A DNA stretch of 64,000 bases, from contig NZ_KI535340.1 in NCBI RefSeq assembly GCF_000160075.2, forward strand, positions 1,091,743-1,155,742, read 5' to 3'. The notes under the pieces are model-generated. The model was given only the letters and a program-made list of their open reading frames with translations, did not search any database and was not told the DNA's origin. Source of the stretch: Abiotrophia defectiva ATCC 49176 (GTDB lineage: Bacteria; Bacillota; Bacilli; Lactobacillales; Aerococcaceae). Shown piece after piece: positions 17,191-25,187 of the stretch (within the stretch, counting starts at the first letter, position 1; each line of letters starts with the position of its first letter). The position numbers were made by a program, and so were the translations under genes.

Positions 17191-18012
17191 ATGATTAAAC
17201 ATCTTTTTTCCGATATGGACGGCACCATTCTGCGGGAGGACGGCCGCATTAGCCCGGAGACGGCCCAGGTCATTCGCCAAGTGGGCCTGCCCCTGACCCT
17301 GGTCTCGGCCCGCTCGCCTATGGAAATGCGGGAGGCCATCGATCAACTAGGGCTGCATGATGTCCATGTGGGCTTCAATGGGGGCTATATCTTCCAGGCC
17401 AGCCCTGAGGGCTACCAAGTTATTCATGAGGTCCGGATGGACTATGACTTGGCCAAGACCCTGGTCCTGGATTTAAGAGGGCGCTATCCTGATCTCAGCA
17501 TTAGTGTCTTCGATGACCAGACCTGGTTTGTGGACCGTTACGATGACTGTGTGGCCTACGAGCAGAACTTGACCGGCCTCGACTATGTCCTGGTGGACTA
17601 TGAGGATTTCTTCCAGGCCCCTTGGCGCAAGGTTTTCAAGCTCATGCTGGTGACTTTCGACCATGAGCTCATGGAAGCCGTCAAAGCCTATCTGCCAGCA
17701 GCCTATCCAGAAGCCGAAATCGGTCTCTACCAGACCAGCATTCCTTATCTGGAAGTGACGCCGCGTCTGGCTCAGAAGTCTCTAGGCATCCAGTATATCC
17801 AGGAGCGAGAAGGGCTGACCCGCCAGGAACTCATGGCCTTTGGCGATGGGGCCAATGACCTGGCCATGTTCCAAGTGGTCGGCCAGGCGGTGGTCATGGC
17901 CAACGCCAGTGAGGCCATTAAGGCCCAGGCCGACTATGTGACCCTGTCTAATGAAGAAGACGGTGTGGCCTACGCCTTGCTGCACTATTTGCCAAGTTTA
18001 CAAAAGCAATAA
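17191..18012 (+). CDS. HAD-superfamily (Cof-type, subclass IIB) phosphatase
   Basis: 273 residues with all four HAD motifs: I FSDMDGTIL (nucleophile Asp near residue 8), II LTLVSARSP, III Lys near QKSLGIQYIQ, and IV AFGDGANDLAMF. The IIB cap lies between motifs II and III. Members dephosphorylate sugar phosphates, FMN/PLP-type cofactors or similar metabolites; substrate not predictable. A good AAGGAGG RBS precedes the ATG. Final gene of the 14.8-18 kb run, ending at a hairpin terminator shared with fhs. Confidence 0.92.
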   Translation: MIKHLFSDMDGTILREDGRISPETAQVIRQVGLPLTLVSARSPMEMREAIDQLGLHDVHVGFNGGYIFQASPEGYQVIHEVRMDYDLAKTLVLDLRGRYPDLSISVFDDQTWFVDRYDDCVAYEQNLTGLDYVLVDYEDFFQAPWRKVFKLMLVTFDHELMEAVKAYLPAAYPEAEIGLYQTSIPYLEVTPRLAQKSLGIQYIQEREGLTRQELMAFGDGANDLAMFQVVGQAVVMANASEAIKAQADYVTLSNEEDGVAYALLHYLPSLQKQ

Positions 18013-18048
18013 AAGAGAGCCTCTGCCATTGGGCAGGGGCTCTTTGCT
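18013..18048. terminator. Bidirectional terminator between HAD phosphatase and fhs
   Basis: AGAGCCTCTGCC / GGCAGGGGCTCT with loop ATTG, flanked by A and T tracts; serves both convergent transcripts. Confidence 0.85.
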
Positions 18049-18059
18049 TGTTTATTAGA

Positions 18060-19733
18060 TTAGAAGAGGCCGGTCACCTTGCCGTCGGCATCGATGTCGA
18101 TACGTTCAGCGGCAGGGGATTTAGGCAGACCTGGCATGGTCATGATGTCACCGGTCAAGGCCACGATGAAGCCGGCGCCGGCTGAGACTTTGAGTTTCTT
18201 AATGGTGACGGTGAAGTCCTTAGGTGCCCCAATCAGGCTAGCATTGTCGGAGAAGGAGTACTGGGTCTTGGCCATACAGATTGGCAGTTGGCCGAAACCA
18301 AGGTCTTCTAACTCCTTGAGCTCACGCTTGGCCGCTGGGGTCAGGCTGATGCCTGCGCCACCGTAGACCTTTTGAACGATCTTGGTGATCTTGTCTTGGA
18401 TGGAATCTCCCAGGTCGTAGATGTAGCGGAAGTCCTTAGCTGCCTCCGTCAGAGCCACCACTTTCTCAGCCAAATCGCGACCGCCGGCCCCGCCTTGGCC
18501 CCACACATCGGAAATGGACACGTCGACGCCACGGGCTTTGCAGGCTTGGTAGACGGCCTCGAGTTCAGCCTCGGTGTCGGTTGGGAACTTGTTGATGGCC
18601 ACCACCACTGGCAGGCCAAAGGCTTCTTGGATAGTCGCCAAGTGCTTGTCCAAGTTAGGCAAGCCAGCCTTAACAGCTTCCACGTTTTCAGGGCCTAAGT
18701 CGGTCTTAGGAACGCCACCGTGCATCTTGAGGGCCCGGATGGTGGCAACTAGCACGACTGCGTCAGGCTCTAAGTCAGCCAGACGGCACTTGATGTCTAG
18801 GAATTTCTCTGCCCCTAGGTCCGCCCCAAAGCCTGCTTCGGTGACTACATAATCAGCTTGGCGCAGGGCTAGCTTGGTAGCTAGAACCGAGTTACAGCCG
18901 TGGGCGATGTTAGCAAATGGTCCGCCATGGACAAAGGCAGGAGTGCCTTCCAGGGTTTGAACCAGGTTAGGGTTGATGGCATTCTTGAGCAGGGTGGCCA
19001 TGGCGCCTTCAGCCTTGAGGTCAGCGGCTGTCACGGGGCGACCGTCGAAGGTGTAGGCCACGATGATGCGGGCCAGGCGCTCCTTGAGGTCGGACAGGCT
19101 AGTCGACAAGCAGAGGACCGCCATGATTTCAGAAGCCACGGTGATGTCGTAGCCGTCTTCGCGTGGCACTCCGTTAATTTTGCCTTGGAGGCCGTTGACG
19201 ATATGACGCAACTGGCGGTCGTTCATGTCGACTACCCGTTTCCAGGTGATGCGACGGCTGTCGATGCCTAGGGCATTGCCGTGGTGGATGTGGTTGTCCA
19301 GCATAGCCGCCAGCAGGTTGTTAGCTGCGCCGATGGCATGGAAGTCCCCAGTAAAATGAAGGTTGATATCTTCCATAGGAATGACTTGGGCATAGCCGCC
19401 CCCAGCGGCGCCACCTTTGACCCCAAAGACTGGGCCAAGGGACGGTTCGCGCAGGGCGATGGCGGCCTTTTTGCCAATCAGGGTCAGGGCATCAGCCAGA
19501 CCTACTGAGGTCGTAGTCTTACCTTCGCCGGCGGGTGTTGGCGTGATGGCAGTCACCAGGACCAGTTTGCCCGGCTTGCTTGCTTCTTTGGGTAAGGAAG
19601 CAAGGTCCACTTTGGCGATGTGATGGCCGTAGCGGAAGAGCTGCTCGGGTTTTAAGCCCACGGAAGCAGCGATGTCTTCGATGGGGCGAGGGGTAACAGA
19701 GTTGGCGATTTCAATATCAGATAAATGGGTCAT
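18060..19733 (-). CDS. fhs: Formate--tetrahydrofolate ligase
   Basis: 557 residues, full length for the family. It joins formate to tetrahydrofolate with ATP to make 10-formyl-THF for purine and initiator-tRNA formylation. Visible signatures are the ATP loop [16 protein letters not shown], the segment [24 protein letters not shown], and [12 protein letters not shown] near the folate site. A -10-like TATAAT is seen on the minus strand (complement of 19796-19801), about 65 bp upstream. Single-gene transcript. Confidence 0.97.
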   Translation of the reverse strand: MTHLSDIEIANSVTPRPIEDIAASVGLKPEQLFRYGHHIAKVDLASLPKEASKPGKLVLVTAITPTPAGEGKTTTSVGLADALTLIGKKAAIALREPSLGPVFGVKGGAAGGGYAQVIPMEDINLHFTGDFHAIGAANNLLAAMLDNHIHHGNALGIDSRRITWKRVVDMNDRQLRHIVNGLQGKINGVPREDGYDITVASEIMAVLCLSTSLSDLKERLARIIVAYTFDGRPVTAADLKAEGAMATLLKNAINPNLVQTLEGTPAFVHGGPFANIAHGCNSVLATKLALRQADYVVTEAGFGADLGAEKFLDIKCRLADLEPDAVVLVATIRALKMHGGVPKTDLGPENVEAVKAGLPNLDKHLATIQEAFGLPVVVAINKFPTDTEAELEAVYQACKARGVDVSISDVWGQGGAGGRDLAEKVVALTEAAKDFRYIYDLGDSIQDKITKIVQKVYGGAGISLTPAAKRELKELEDLGFGQLPICMAKTQYSFSDNASLIGAPKDFTVTIKKLKVSAGAGFIVALTGDIMTMPGLPKSPAAERIDIDADGKVTGLF

Positions 19734-20012
19734 GGATTAGTGGTCCTCCTAGAATGCTTGGTAATGGCCAGCCCTTGCAAGGGGCTTCTGCTATGATTAT
19801 AACAGAAATGTCAGGCCTTGTGACTAAAAAACGAATGGCCGGGGCTAAGAAAAATGGCCTCGTTCGTGTTTGGGGTCAGGACAAATGGGAGGGGGCTAGC
19901 CTGCTGGCCTCAAAAAATTTTGCCACCGCACTCGCTATGGTTAAGTCAAATTGGCTAGAAAGGGCGCTATATCAAGGAAAAATGAGCCCTATAAATTTTT
20001 AAGGCAAGAGGG

Positions 20013-20041
20013 TTGACAAATAAAAGAGTGGGTGATAAGAT
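20013..20041 (+). promoter_or_regulatory. Promoter of the Rrf2-nitroreductase operon
   Basis: TTGACA (20013-20018), 17-bp spacer, TAAGAT (20036-20041). The transcript has a ~160-nt leader before the Rrf2 ATG; that leader contains an unused-looking AAAGGAGGG at ~20092-20100. The interval 19734-20012 otherwise shows only the fhs upstream region. Confidence 0.75.
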
Positions 20042-20050
20042 TTAAGCACA

Positions 20051-20077
20051 AACTTGTAACAGAGAAAGTTACAAGTT
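20051..20077. promoter_or_regulatory. Probable Rrf2 operator
   Basis: Perfect 10-bp inverted repeat AACTTGTAAC-N7-GTTACAAGTT starting about three bases after the predicted transcription start. This is a strong road-block position for the Rrf2 protein encoded by the first gene of the operon. The match of protein to site is inference. Confidence 0.75.
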
Positions 20078-20209
20078 ACCATCTCACAATAAAGGAGGGT
20101 AGATCCACTCGTTGTCCCAGTAGCCAATGGTAAACCAGGCAGATGGTTGCTTAAGCAGCCTTAAGTCGTCACAACCATGGTCAGAAAGTAAGAAATAGGA
20201 TGTGATTCT

Positions 20210-20662
20210 ATGCAAATATCAAGTCGCTTTACCATTGCAATCCATTCATTGGCGGTCATCTATTTGAGACAAGACCATCAGCGCGTGACCAGTAACTTCC
20301 TATCGGAGAGCATTCAGGTCAATCCCGTGGTCGTGCGGTCGGTCCTATCCGGCTTGAAGGCGGCTGGCATTATCGAGTCGCGTCAAGGCAGTGGGGGGTC
20401 ACGCTTGGCCAAGCCCCTGGATGCCATCACTTTTTATGATATCTATGTCACGGTAGACAGTGTTGACAAGGAGGGACTCTTTAACTTCCATCCTAACCCA
20501 CATCAGGACTGTCCGGTCGGTCGCAATATTCACCAAGCGGTGGATGGCAAATTGATACAAATCCAAGCCGCCATGGAAAATGAACTCAAGCGCATCACCA
20601 TGCAAGATGTGGTGGATGATTTAGAAAAGGCCATTGCCCAAAGCGCCCAATCATCTAAGTAA
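20210..20662 (+). CDS. Rrf2-family transcriptional regulator with a single cysteine
   Basis: 150 residues. The N-terminal Rrf2 helix-turn-helix is seen in SSRFTIAIHSLAVIYL, NFLSESIQVNPVVVRSVLSGLKAAGIIESRQGSGGSRLAK, including the family's wing G-S-G-G. Instead of the three-Cys Fe-S cluster of IscR/NsrR it has one cysteine (C101, in HQDCPVGRNIHQ), as in one-Cys redox-sensing members such as YwnA-like proteins. It probably controls itself and the nitroreductase through the 20051-20077 palindrome, responding to thiol oxidants or electrophiles (inference). Start ATG 20210. Confidence 0.9.
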   Translation: MQISSRFTIAIHSLAVIYLRQDHQRVTSNFLSESIQVNPVVVRSVLSGLKAAGIIESRQGSGGSRLAKPLDAITFYDIYVTVDSVDKEGLFNFHPNPHQDCPVGRNIHQAVDGKLIQIQAAMENELKRITMQDVVDDLEKAIAQSAQSSK

Positions 20663-20719
20663 ATAAAATATCCCTTGGGGATTAGAACATATCAAATAGA
20701 AAGAATAGAGGTAATTAAT

Positions 20720-21322
20720 ATGTCAAACTTTAACCAATTACAAGCAAAACGTCGTTCAATTTATGCACTCGGTAAGGAGCTGCCAGTATCTAATGATGCC
20801 CTAGTTGAAATCGTCGAAAAAGCCATGAAGGAAGCTCCATCTGCTTTCAACTCTCAATCTAGCCGTGCTGTCATCTTATTCGGCAAAGACTCTGAAGACT
20901 TCTGGAACGAGATTGCTTACAGCGAACTTGAAAAGGTAACCCCAGCGGAAGCTTTTGAAGGGACTAAAGGTCGTTTAGCTGGTTTCGCAGCAGGGGCTGG
21001 GACCATCCTCTTCTTCGAAGACCAAGAAGTGGTAGAAGGCTTGCAAGCTAACTTCCCACTCTACGCTGACAACTTCCCAATCTGGTCAGAACAAGCACAC
21101 GGGATCAACTTATACGCTGTATGGTTGGCATTGGCTGAACAAAACATCGGCATGAACGTGCAACACTACAACCCATTAGTAGACGAAAAAGTAGCCGCTA
21201 AATACAATATCCCATCTACTTGGAAATTACGTGCTCAAGCACCATTCGGTAGCGTGGTAGCGCCAGCTGGCGACAAAGAATACATGGCTGACCAAGATCG
21301 AGTTAAGTCATTCGGTAAATAA
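20720..21322 (+). CDS. Nitroreductase-family FMN oxidoreductase (CinD/HBN1-like)
   Basis: 200 residues. The start RRSIYALGKELPVSND and the block APSAFNSQSSRAVILFG are typical of the small nitroreductase branch including lactococcal CinD and fungal Hbn1. WSEQAHGINLYAVWLALAEQNIGMNVQHYNP gives the dimer/FMN region. Codons are highly biased (GAA, TTA, AAC, GGT), unlike the neighbours, which suggests high expression. The start at 20720 (MSNFNQL) follows AGAGGT. Transcribed with Rrf2 (58 bp apart) and ended by a strong terminator. Likely role: two-electron reduction of quinones or nitro compounds under oxidative stress. Confidence 0.88.
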   Translation: MSNFNQLQAKRRSIYALGKELPVSNDALVEIVEKAMKEAPSAFNSQSSRAVILFGKDSEDFWNEIAYSELEKVTPAEAFEGTKGRLAGFAAGAGTILFFEDQEVVEGLQANFPLYADNFPIWSEQAHGINLYAVWLALAEQNIGMNVQHYNPLVDEKVAAKYNIPSTWKLRAQAPFGSVVAPAGDKEYMADQDRVKSFGK

Positions 21323-21343
21323 GACAAGCGATAGCTTGAGGAG

Positions 21344-21373
21344 GACAGAGGTCTGAGTGACCTCTGTCTTTTT
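21344..21373 (+). terminator. Rho-independent terminator
   Basis: GACAGAGGTC-TGAGT-GACCTCTGTC followed by TTTTT, just after the nitroreductase gene. Confidence 0.92.
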
Positions 21374-21389
21374 AGTGTCTGCCTCGGTC

Positions 21390-21579
21390 AGCCTTGGCCA
21401 GGTCGGGTGCTGAGGGCAAAGTGGGCCCTTGTGGCGGGACCGGCTCCAGCCTCGCCGGGCGAGTCTTCCGCCTTGGTGGGCTATGGTGGCCTAAGTCGCT
21501 CCGCTCCAAGGCCACTCATACGCCCGCCATCCTGCAGGCCACAAGGGCCACTTTGCCCGCACCGGACCAGGCCAAGGCT
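21390..21579. repeat. Long imperfect palindrome, copy LP1
   Basis: A 190-bp sequence that folds on itself. Outer arms at 21390-21410 and 21559-21579 match at about 19 of 21 positions. A second stem is formed by GGGCAAAGTGGGCCCTTGTG (from 21414) and the 21538-21558 arm. The centre holds CTAAGTCGCT-CGCTCC-AGGCC. Related copies are at 23105-23295, 23311-23480 and 24048-24234. It lies directly downstream of a terminator. A half-copy of LP3's right arm follows at ~21606-21650. Confidence 0.85.
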
Positions 21580-21661
21580 AGGGAGTGGGTTGAAAACAGG
21601 GTTCTTGGCGCAAGTCTTTGGTCGCCCCCAATTTCCTTAAGTTGGTTGCAAAGTTTTGGGT

Positions 21662-21700
21662 GACAAAATAGTCTATAATAAGACACAAAATAGTCTATAT
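21662..21700. promoter_or_regulatory. Direct repeat upstream of the lipoprotein promoter
   Basis: ACAAAATAGTCTATA occurs twice, 22-23 bp apart (two helical turns), ~20-55 bp upstream of the predicted -35. The placement on one DNA face suggests an activator site; the protein is unknown. Confidence 0.45.
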
Positions 21701-21717
21701 TTAAACCATGTAAGCCC

Positions 21718-21745
21718 TTGTTTTTTTCTTTGTGAGGACTATAAT
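21718..21745 (+). promoter_or_regulatory. Promoter of the DUF4767 lipoprotein gene
   Basis: TTGTTT (21718-21723), 16-bp spacer, TATAAT (21740-21745), followed by AAAAAGGAGG at ~21772-21781. Confidence 0.65.
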
Positions 21746-21789
21746 AAGGCTGTAAGTAAAAGTCACAAGCAAAAAGGAGGCGCGTCACC

Positions 21790-23043
21790 ATGAGTAAGCG
21801 GTATGCATTACTCGTCGGTACGGTTATTGGAGCCCTAGCCCTGAGTGGGTGTGGGCATGGTCAAGGCAATCAGGGAGCTACTAGCAGACAGGTCGCGAAT
21901 TCTGTGACCAGTGAATCTGTCAGCAGTGTGTCTACTAGTCAATCCAGTCACAGCCAGTCAAGTAGTCAGTCAGCAAGTGAGGCCAAATCTCAAGGGGCCT
22001 CGCAAGCCAGCCAGGAGCCGGCTAACGCCCAGGGTCAGCCCTCTTATTTCAAGCAGATGCAAGCGGCCTATCAAAAGCAGCTAGACTATCGCGATTCGTT
22101 GAGTGAAGATGCTCGGTCTTCAGTTCAAGTGCCTTTTACTGCGGCCTATCAAGAAGGTGAGCGGCTTAAGGGTCTCCACCCCCAAGATAGCCAGCGCATT
22201 GAGCAAGAGTCAGCGGACTTTCAGCACTTTCTCAATTGGGATAAGCAAGCCTTTGCTTCCTTCTTCCTCAAGTGGGCCCAAGGCATGAAGCAAGACTATC
22301 GGCCTTTGCATTTGGAGGATTTTGTGGGCATTGGCGATCGCGACAATCGTCTCAAAAATGCTATCGTTAATGGGCAAGCCGCGACCTGGAATATTATGGG
22401 CAATGTCAAAAACGCTCGTTACGATTACCTGGTCTTGGATAGTTATGAGACCACCGATTCGGACCCAAGTCAACGTCATCTTTACCTCTTCACTCTCCAT
22501 CAAGGCCAGCCCCAAGTCCTCTACAGTCAGGCCCATTTGGCTGACAGCGATCAGTTGGATTTCAAAGAGACCGAGAACCAGGAATTGAGTCAGGGCTTTG
22601 CGCGGTACCTCAATCCTGACAATCGAGACAGTGGCCAGACGAGTGCTGAGGGCGCCATTGCGGGGCCAAGTGACCTTAGAAGGGATCATATTGCCCAAGT
22701 CATGGAAGCCTACGCTAAGGCCCAAGGCCAAACTTATCAAGCTGCCACGCCAGCAACAGCCTTGTCTTATTATGATTTGGCGGTTCCCGACCAAGTCCTC
22801 AACCAAGCCCAAGTGGACGGTCAAGCAGCAAGTTTCCAATTCTATGGCATGCAGCTAGGCAAGAGCGACTTGAACTATGAAGTGTCGGCCATTTATGTGC
22901 GCCAGGATGGCAAGCAGGTGATTGCCTTTGTTAAGCGCCACAATCATGCCTATATATTGGAGGCCACAGCCCAACCAGACCAAGAGGGTCAGGTCTCCTT
23001 CCAAACCACTCAGAACCCAGATTTAATGTCAGCATTTGATTAG
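21790..23043 (+). CDS. DUF4767-domain lipoprotein
   Basis: 417 residues. Signal peptide with lipobox ALALSGCG (Cys near residue 21), so it should be lipid-anchored outside the membrane. A Ser/Gln/Ala-rich linker (~25-80) leads to a folded part. Residues ~155-275 match DUF4767: FLNWDKQAFASFFLKWAQGM, ATWNIMGN, HLYLFTLHQGQPQVLYSQ and FKETENQELSQGFARYL. A C-terminal ~120-residue segment repeats some of the pattern (FYGMQLGKSDLNYEVSAIYVR). Function of DUF4767 is unknown. Flanked on both sides by long palindromes LP1 and LP2. Confidence 0.85.
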   Translation: MSKRYALLVGTVIGALALSGCGHGQGNQGATSRQVANSVTSESVSSVSTSQSSHSQSSSQSASEAKSQGASQASQEPANAQGQPSYFKQMQAAYQKQLDYRDSLSEDARSSVQVPFTAAYQEGERLKGLHPQDSQRIEQESADFQHFLNWDKQAFASFFLKWAQGMKQDYRPLHLEDFVGIGDRDNRLKNAIVNGQAATWNIMGNVKNARYDYLVLDSYETTDSDPSQRHLYLFTLHQGQPQVLYSQAHLADSDQLDFKETENQELSQGFARYLNPDNRDSGQTSAEGAIAGPSDLRRDHIAQVMEAYAKAQGQTYQAATPATALSYYDLAVPDQVLNQAQVDGQAASFQFYGMQLGKSDLNYEVSAIYVRQDGKQVIAFVKRHNHAYILEATAQPDQEGQVSFQTTQNPDLMSAFD

Positions 23044-23048
23044 TTATG

Positions 23049-23089
23049 AAAAGGACCCAGCCTCTTTGTTAGGGGCTAGGTCCTTTTTT
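23049..23089 (+). terminator. Rho-independent terminator
   Basis: AAAGGACC-AGCC / GGCT-GGTCCTTTTTT stem-loop immediately after the lipoprotein gene. Confidence 0.85.
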
Positions 23090-23104
23090 GTTTCTGCCTC
23101 GGTC

Positions 23105-23295
23105 TGCCTTGGCCTGGTCGGGTGCTGAGGGCAAAGTGGGCCCTTGTGGCGGGACCGGCTCCAGCCTCGCCGGGCGAGTCTTCCGGCTTGCCGGTCTATG
23201 GTGGCCTAAGTCGCTAACGCTCCAAGGCCACTCATACGTCCGCCTTCCTTGAGGCCACAAGGACCACTTTGCCCGCACCCGGCCTGGACAAGGCT
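23105..23295. repeat. Long imperfect palindrome, copy LP2
   Basis: Very similar to LP1 over its whole length: outer arms GCCTTGGCCTGGTCGGGTGC and 23275-23294, inner GGGCAAAGTGGGCCC / GGACCACTTTGCCC, and the central core CCTAAGTCGCT-ACGCTCC-AAGG. Differences from LP1 are scattered, and some are compensated on the opposite arm. Confidence 0.85.
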
Positions 23296-23310
23296 GGGGA
23301 GTAGCTAGGA

Positions 23311-23480
23311 AATTGGGGCTCAAGCCAAAGACTTGGCCTGGGGCTGGACCGGTTCGAGCCTGGCCAGCCAGTCTCTCGCCTTGCCTAGCTATTGAGTCCC
23401 TAAGTCGCTACGCTCCGAGGGCCTCTAATACGCTAGTCATCCCTTTAGCCCCTGGCGCAAGTCTTTGGGTGCCCCAATTT
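23311..23480. repeat. Long imperfect palindrome, copy LP3 (different arms, shared core)
   Basis: Arms AATTGGGGC...CCAAAGACTTG...CTGGGGCT (23311-23345) pair with AGCCCC...CAAGTCTTTGG...GCCCCAATT (23446-23480). The arm sequence is unlike LP1/LP2, but the centre CCTAAGTCGCT-ACGCTCC-AGGGCC is the same core. The right arm also occurs alone at ~21606-21650 after LP1. The rest of 23481-23619 holds a TATAAT at 23573-23578 for the next gene. Confidence 0.8.
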
Positions 23481-23619
23481 CCTTAAGTTAGTGCCGAAGT
23501 CAGGGGGACAAACTTGTCGAAAAAGCCCTGTATTTAAATGAAGTAGGCCTATTTATTTTTGTTTTAGAGGGCTATAATAAGGGTGTAAGCAGAATTATCA
23601 GTCAAAAGGAGGAAGCGTC

Positions 23620-23940
23620 ATGTTTGTTGAAAATGATTATATCTTGCGCCAAATTAAGCAGGTCATTCGTAATTTGGCGGGACTCTTGAATTTGCAGACG
23701 GTTTTTGATTTGCTGAGTGACACTATCGACGTTCAGGATGAAGCCACCGTTCTTAGGGTGACCAATGATTACTATGCGGAATTAATCCGTATAAAATCCC
23801 AAAGTAAAGGGGCGGACTATCTCAAAAGATTGAGTGAGACTTCTGGCGTGTCCCTTGAAGCCCTAAATAAACTGATAGACGGGCAAGAGATTCTGGATCA
23901 AGAACAAGTAGCACTTCTAAAAGCCTACTTTGGGGATTAA
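23620..23940 (+). CDS. Small DUF6483-like protein
   Basis: 106 residues, hydrophilic and mostly helical. The start MFVENDYILRQIKQVIRNLAGLL resembles the DUF6483 N-terminus (MF.ENDWLMRQIE.MIR.LA..L). The second half (YLKRLSETSGVSLEALNKLIDGQEILDQEQVALLKAYF) looks like a helical-repeat or HTH-like segment without clear DNA-binding features. Strong AAAAGGAGG RBS at ~23605-23613. Monocistronic, between palindromes LP3 and LP4; function unknown. Confidence 0.75.
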   Translation: MFVENDYILRQIKQVIRNLAGLLNLQTVFDLLSDTIDVQDEATVLRVTNDYYAELIRIKSQSKGADYLKRLSETSGVSLEALNKLIDGQEILDQEQVALLKAYFGD

Positions 23941-24047
23941 TAGAGTGGATGTGTGTCGGTATTTTCGCTAAATCCTTTAGAAAAATAAGACTTGAAGCCA
24001 GATAGACTCATAAATCTTGTTGGCTACACAAAATTTTTCGCTCTCTA

Positions 24048-24234
24048 GGCTTGGCAAGGCGGCTGCGGGGCAAAGTAGCCCTTGTGGCATTAGGATGGCG
24101 GGCGTATGAGTGGCCTTGGAGCAAAGCGACTTAGGCCACCATAGACCGCCAAGGCGGAAGACAGCCGCAGGCTGGCTGAAGTCGGTCAGCCACAAGGGCC
24201 TTGCTTTGCCTAGAGCAGCCACCGCGGCCAAGCC
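24048..24234. repeat. Long imperfect palindrome, copy LP4 (core inverted)
   Basis: Arms GGCTTGGC...GGCTGC..GGCAAAG.....CCCTTGTGGC and GCCACAAGGGCC..GCTTTGCC....GCAGCC...GGCCAAGCC. The centre reads GGAGCAAAGCGACTTAGGCC, which is the complement of the core in LP1-LP3. The outer stem matches LP1/LP2 in its CAAAG...CCCTTGTGGC part. Confidence 0.82.
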
Positions 24235-24258
24235 AGAACAAGGCAGAAGCAGTAAGAC

Positions 24259-24285
24259 AAAAAGAGGCCCATGGGCCTCTTTTTC
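24259..24285. terminator. Bidirectional terminator
   Basis: AAAAAGAGGCCC-AT-GGGCCTCTTTTT, next to the stop of the DUF4097 gene on the minus strand. Confidence 0.88.
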
Positions 24286-24293
24286 TATCTCGA

Positions 24294-25163
24294 TTATTCT
24301 GAGAATTGGACGCTAACATTGCCAGTTGACGAGTGGGCCTTGACTTTCTTGCTGGCGCCTTCGTTTTCTTGGGTTTTGTTGCCCATGGTCTTGGTGTCGA
24401 TTTGATAGTCCTTGCGTTTGCCTTGAATCGTGGCCTTAATATCACCCGTTGAAGAGGAGAGTTCAATGTCTGGGACATCATTCAAATCCTGAATGTCCAG
24501 GCTCCCAGTTGAACTATTGGCCTTGAAGGTCGTGCCACTAGCCTGGGTTTGCTTGGTGCGGATATCACCCGTTGAAGCAGATAGGTCAAAGTTTTGGCCG
24601 GAAACCTGGTCAAGGCTAATCTTACCCGTCGAGGCAGAGACGTTAATATCCTTGCTAGCCTTAACCTTTTCTAGCTGGATGTCGCCGGTCGAGTCATCGA
24701 GCTTGAGGTTGTCCTTGAGGTTAAGGTCGCTGACGGTGATAGAGCCAGTCGAGGTTTTGACGTCCACTTTGGCAGCCAGTTCCTTAGGAAGGGTAATGTT
24801 GATCTTGTGGGAATTGAAGATACCGAAGGGGTTGAAGACCCAGAAATTGAAGAAGAAGAACTGGCCCTTGGATTGCATAATCAGGCGGGAGCCTTCTTGC
24901 TTGATGTTATAGTTGATGCTGCGATCTTCGGTATAGTCAATCTTGATGTCGGATTGGTCAGCTCCTGTGACGGTCACATCAGCAATCGAAGCCTTGACGA
25001 CCAACTCGGTCACATCGCTAGCTGAGGCTTGGTATTGCTTGTTCTCTGGCGTTCCGGCCATACTGAAGCGGGTTAGGTCGCCACCCGATAGGGCGAAGGC
25101 CGTCCCAATGGACATCATGCCTAATATAATGAGAACAATGGCGATTTTAGTCAGGTTTTTCAT
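24294..25163 (-). CDS. DUF4097-domain (beta-repeat) protein
   Basis: 289 residues. One N-terminal membrane helix or signal anchor (IAIVLIILGMMSIGTAFAL) is followed by an extracytoplasmic right-handed beta structure with the repeated Ser-Thr-Gly-(D/S/K)-I pattern: KTSTGSITVSDL, DDSTGDIQLEKV, SASTGKISLDQV, SASTGDIRTKQ, NSSTGSLDIQDL, SSSTGDIKATI. Seven or so rungs are visible. Last gene of a padR-DUF1700-DUF4097 operon, a common Firmicute envelope-stress arrangement. Molecular role not established. Confidence 0.9.
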   Translation of the reverse strand: MKNLTKIAIVLIILGMMSIGTAFALSGGDLTRFSMAGTPENKQYQASASDVTELVVKASIADVTVTGADQSDIKIDYTEDRSINYNIKQEGSRLIMQSKGQFFFFNFWVFNPFGIFNSHKINITLPKELAAKVDVKTSTGSITVSDLNLKDNLKLDDSTGDIQLEKVKASKDINVSASTGKISLDQVSGQNFDLSASTGDIRTKQTQASGTTFKANSSTGSLDIQDLNDVPDIELSSSTGDIKATIQGKRKDYQIDTKTMGNKTQENEGASKKVKAHSSTGNVSVQFSE

Positions 25164-25187
25164 AAATAAGCTCCTTTCTAGGTGAGT

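Noticed and set aside
19754..20002. 82-codon plus-strand frame between fhs and the Rrf2 promoter
   Set aside because: No ribosome binding site, no recognisable protein pattern, and it overlaps the fhs upstream region.
21394..21663. Frames crossing the long palindromes (e.g. 89 codons plus, 91 codons minus)
   Set aside because: They are Arg/Pro/Ser-rich translations of a self-complementary repeat, without start signals.
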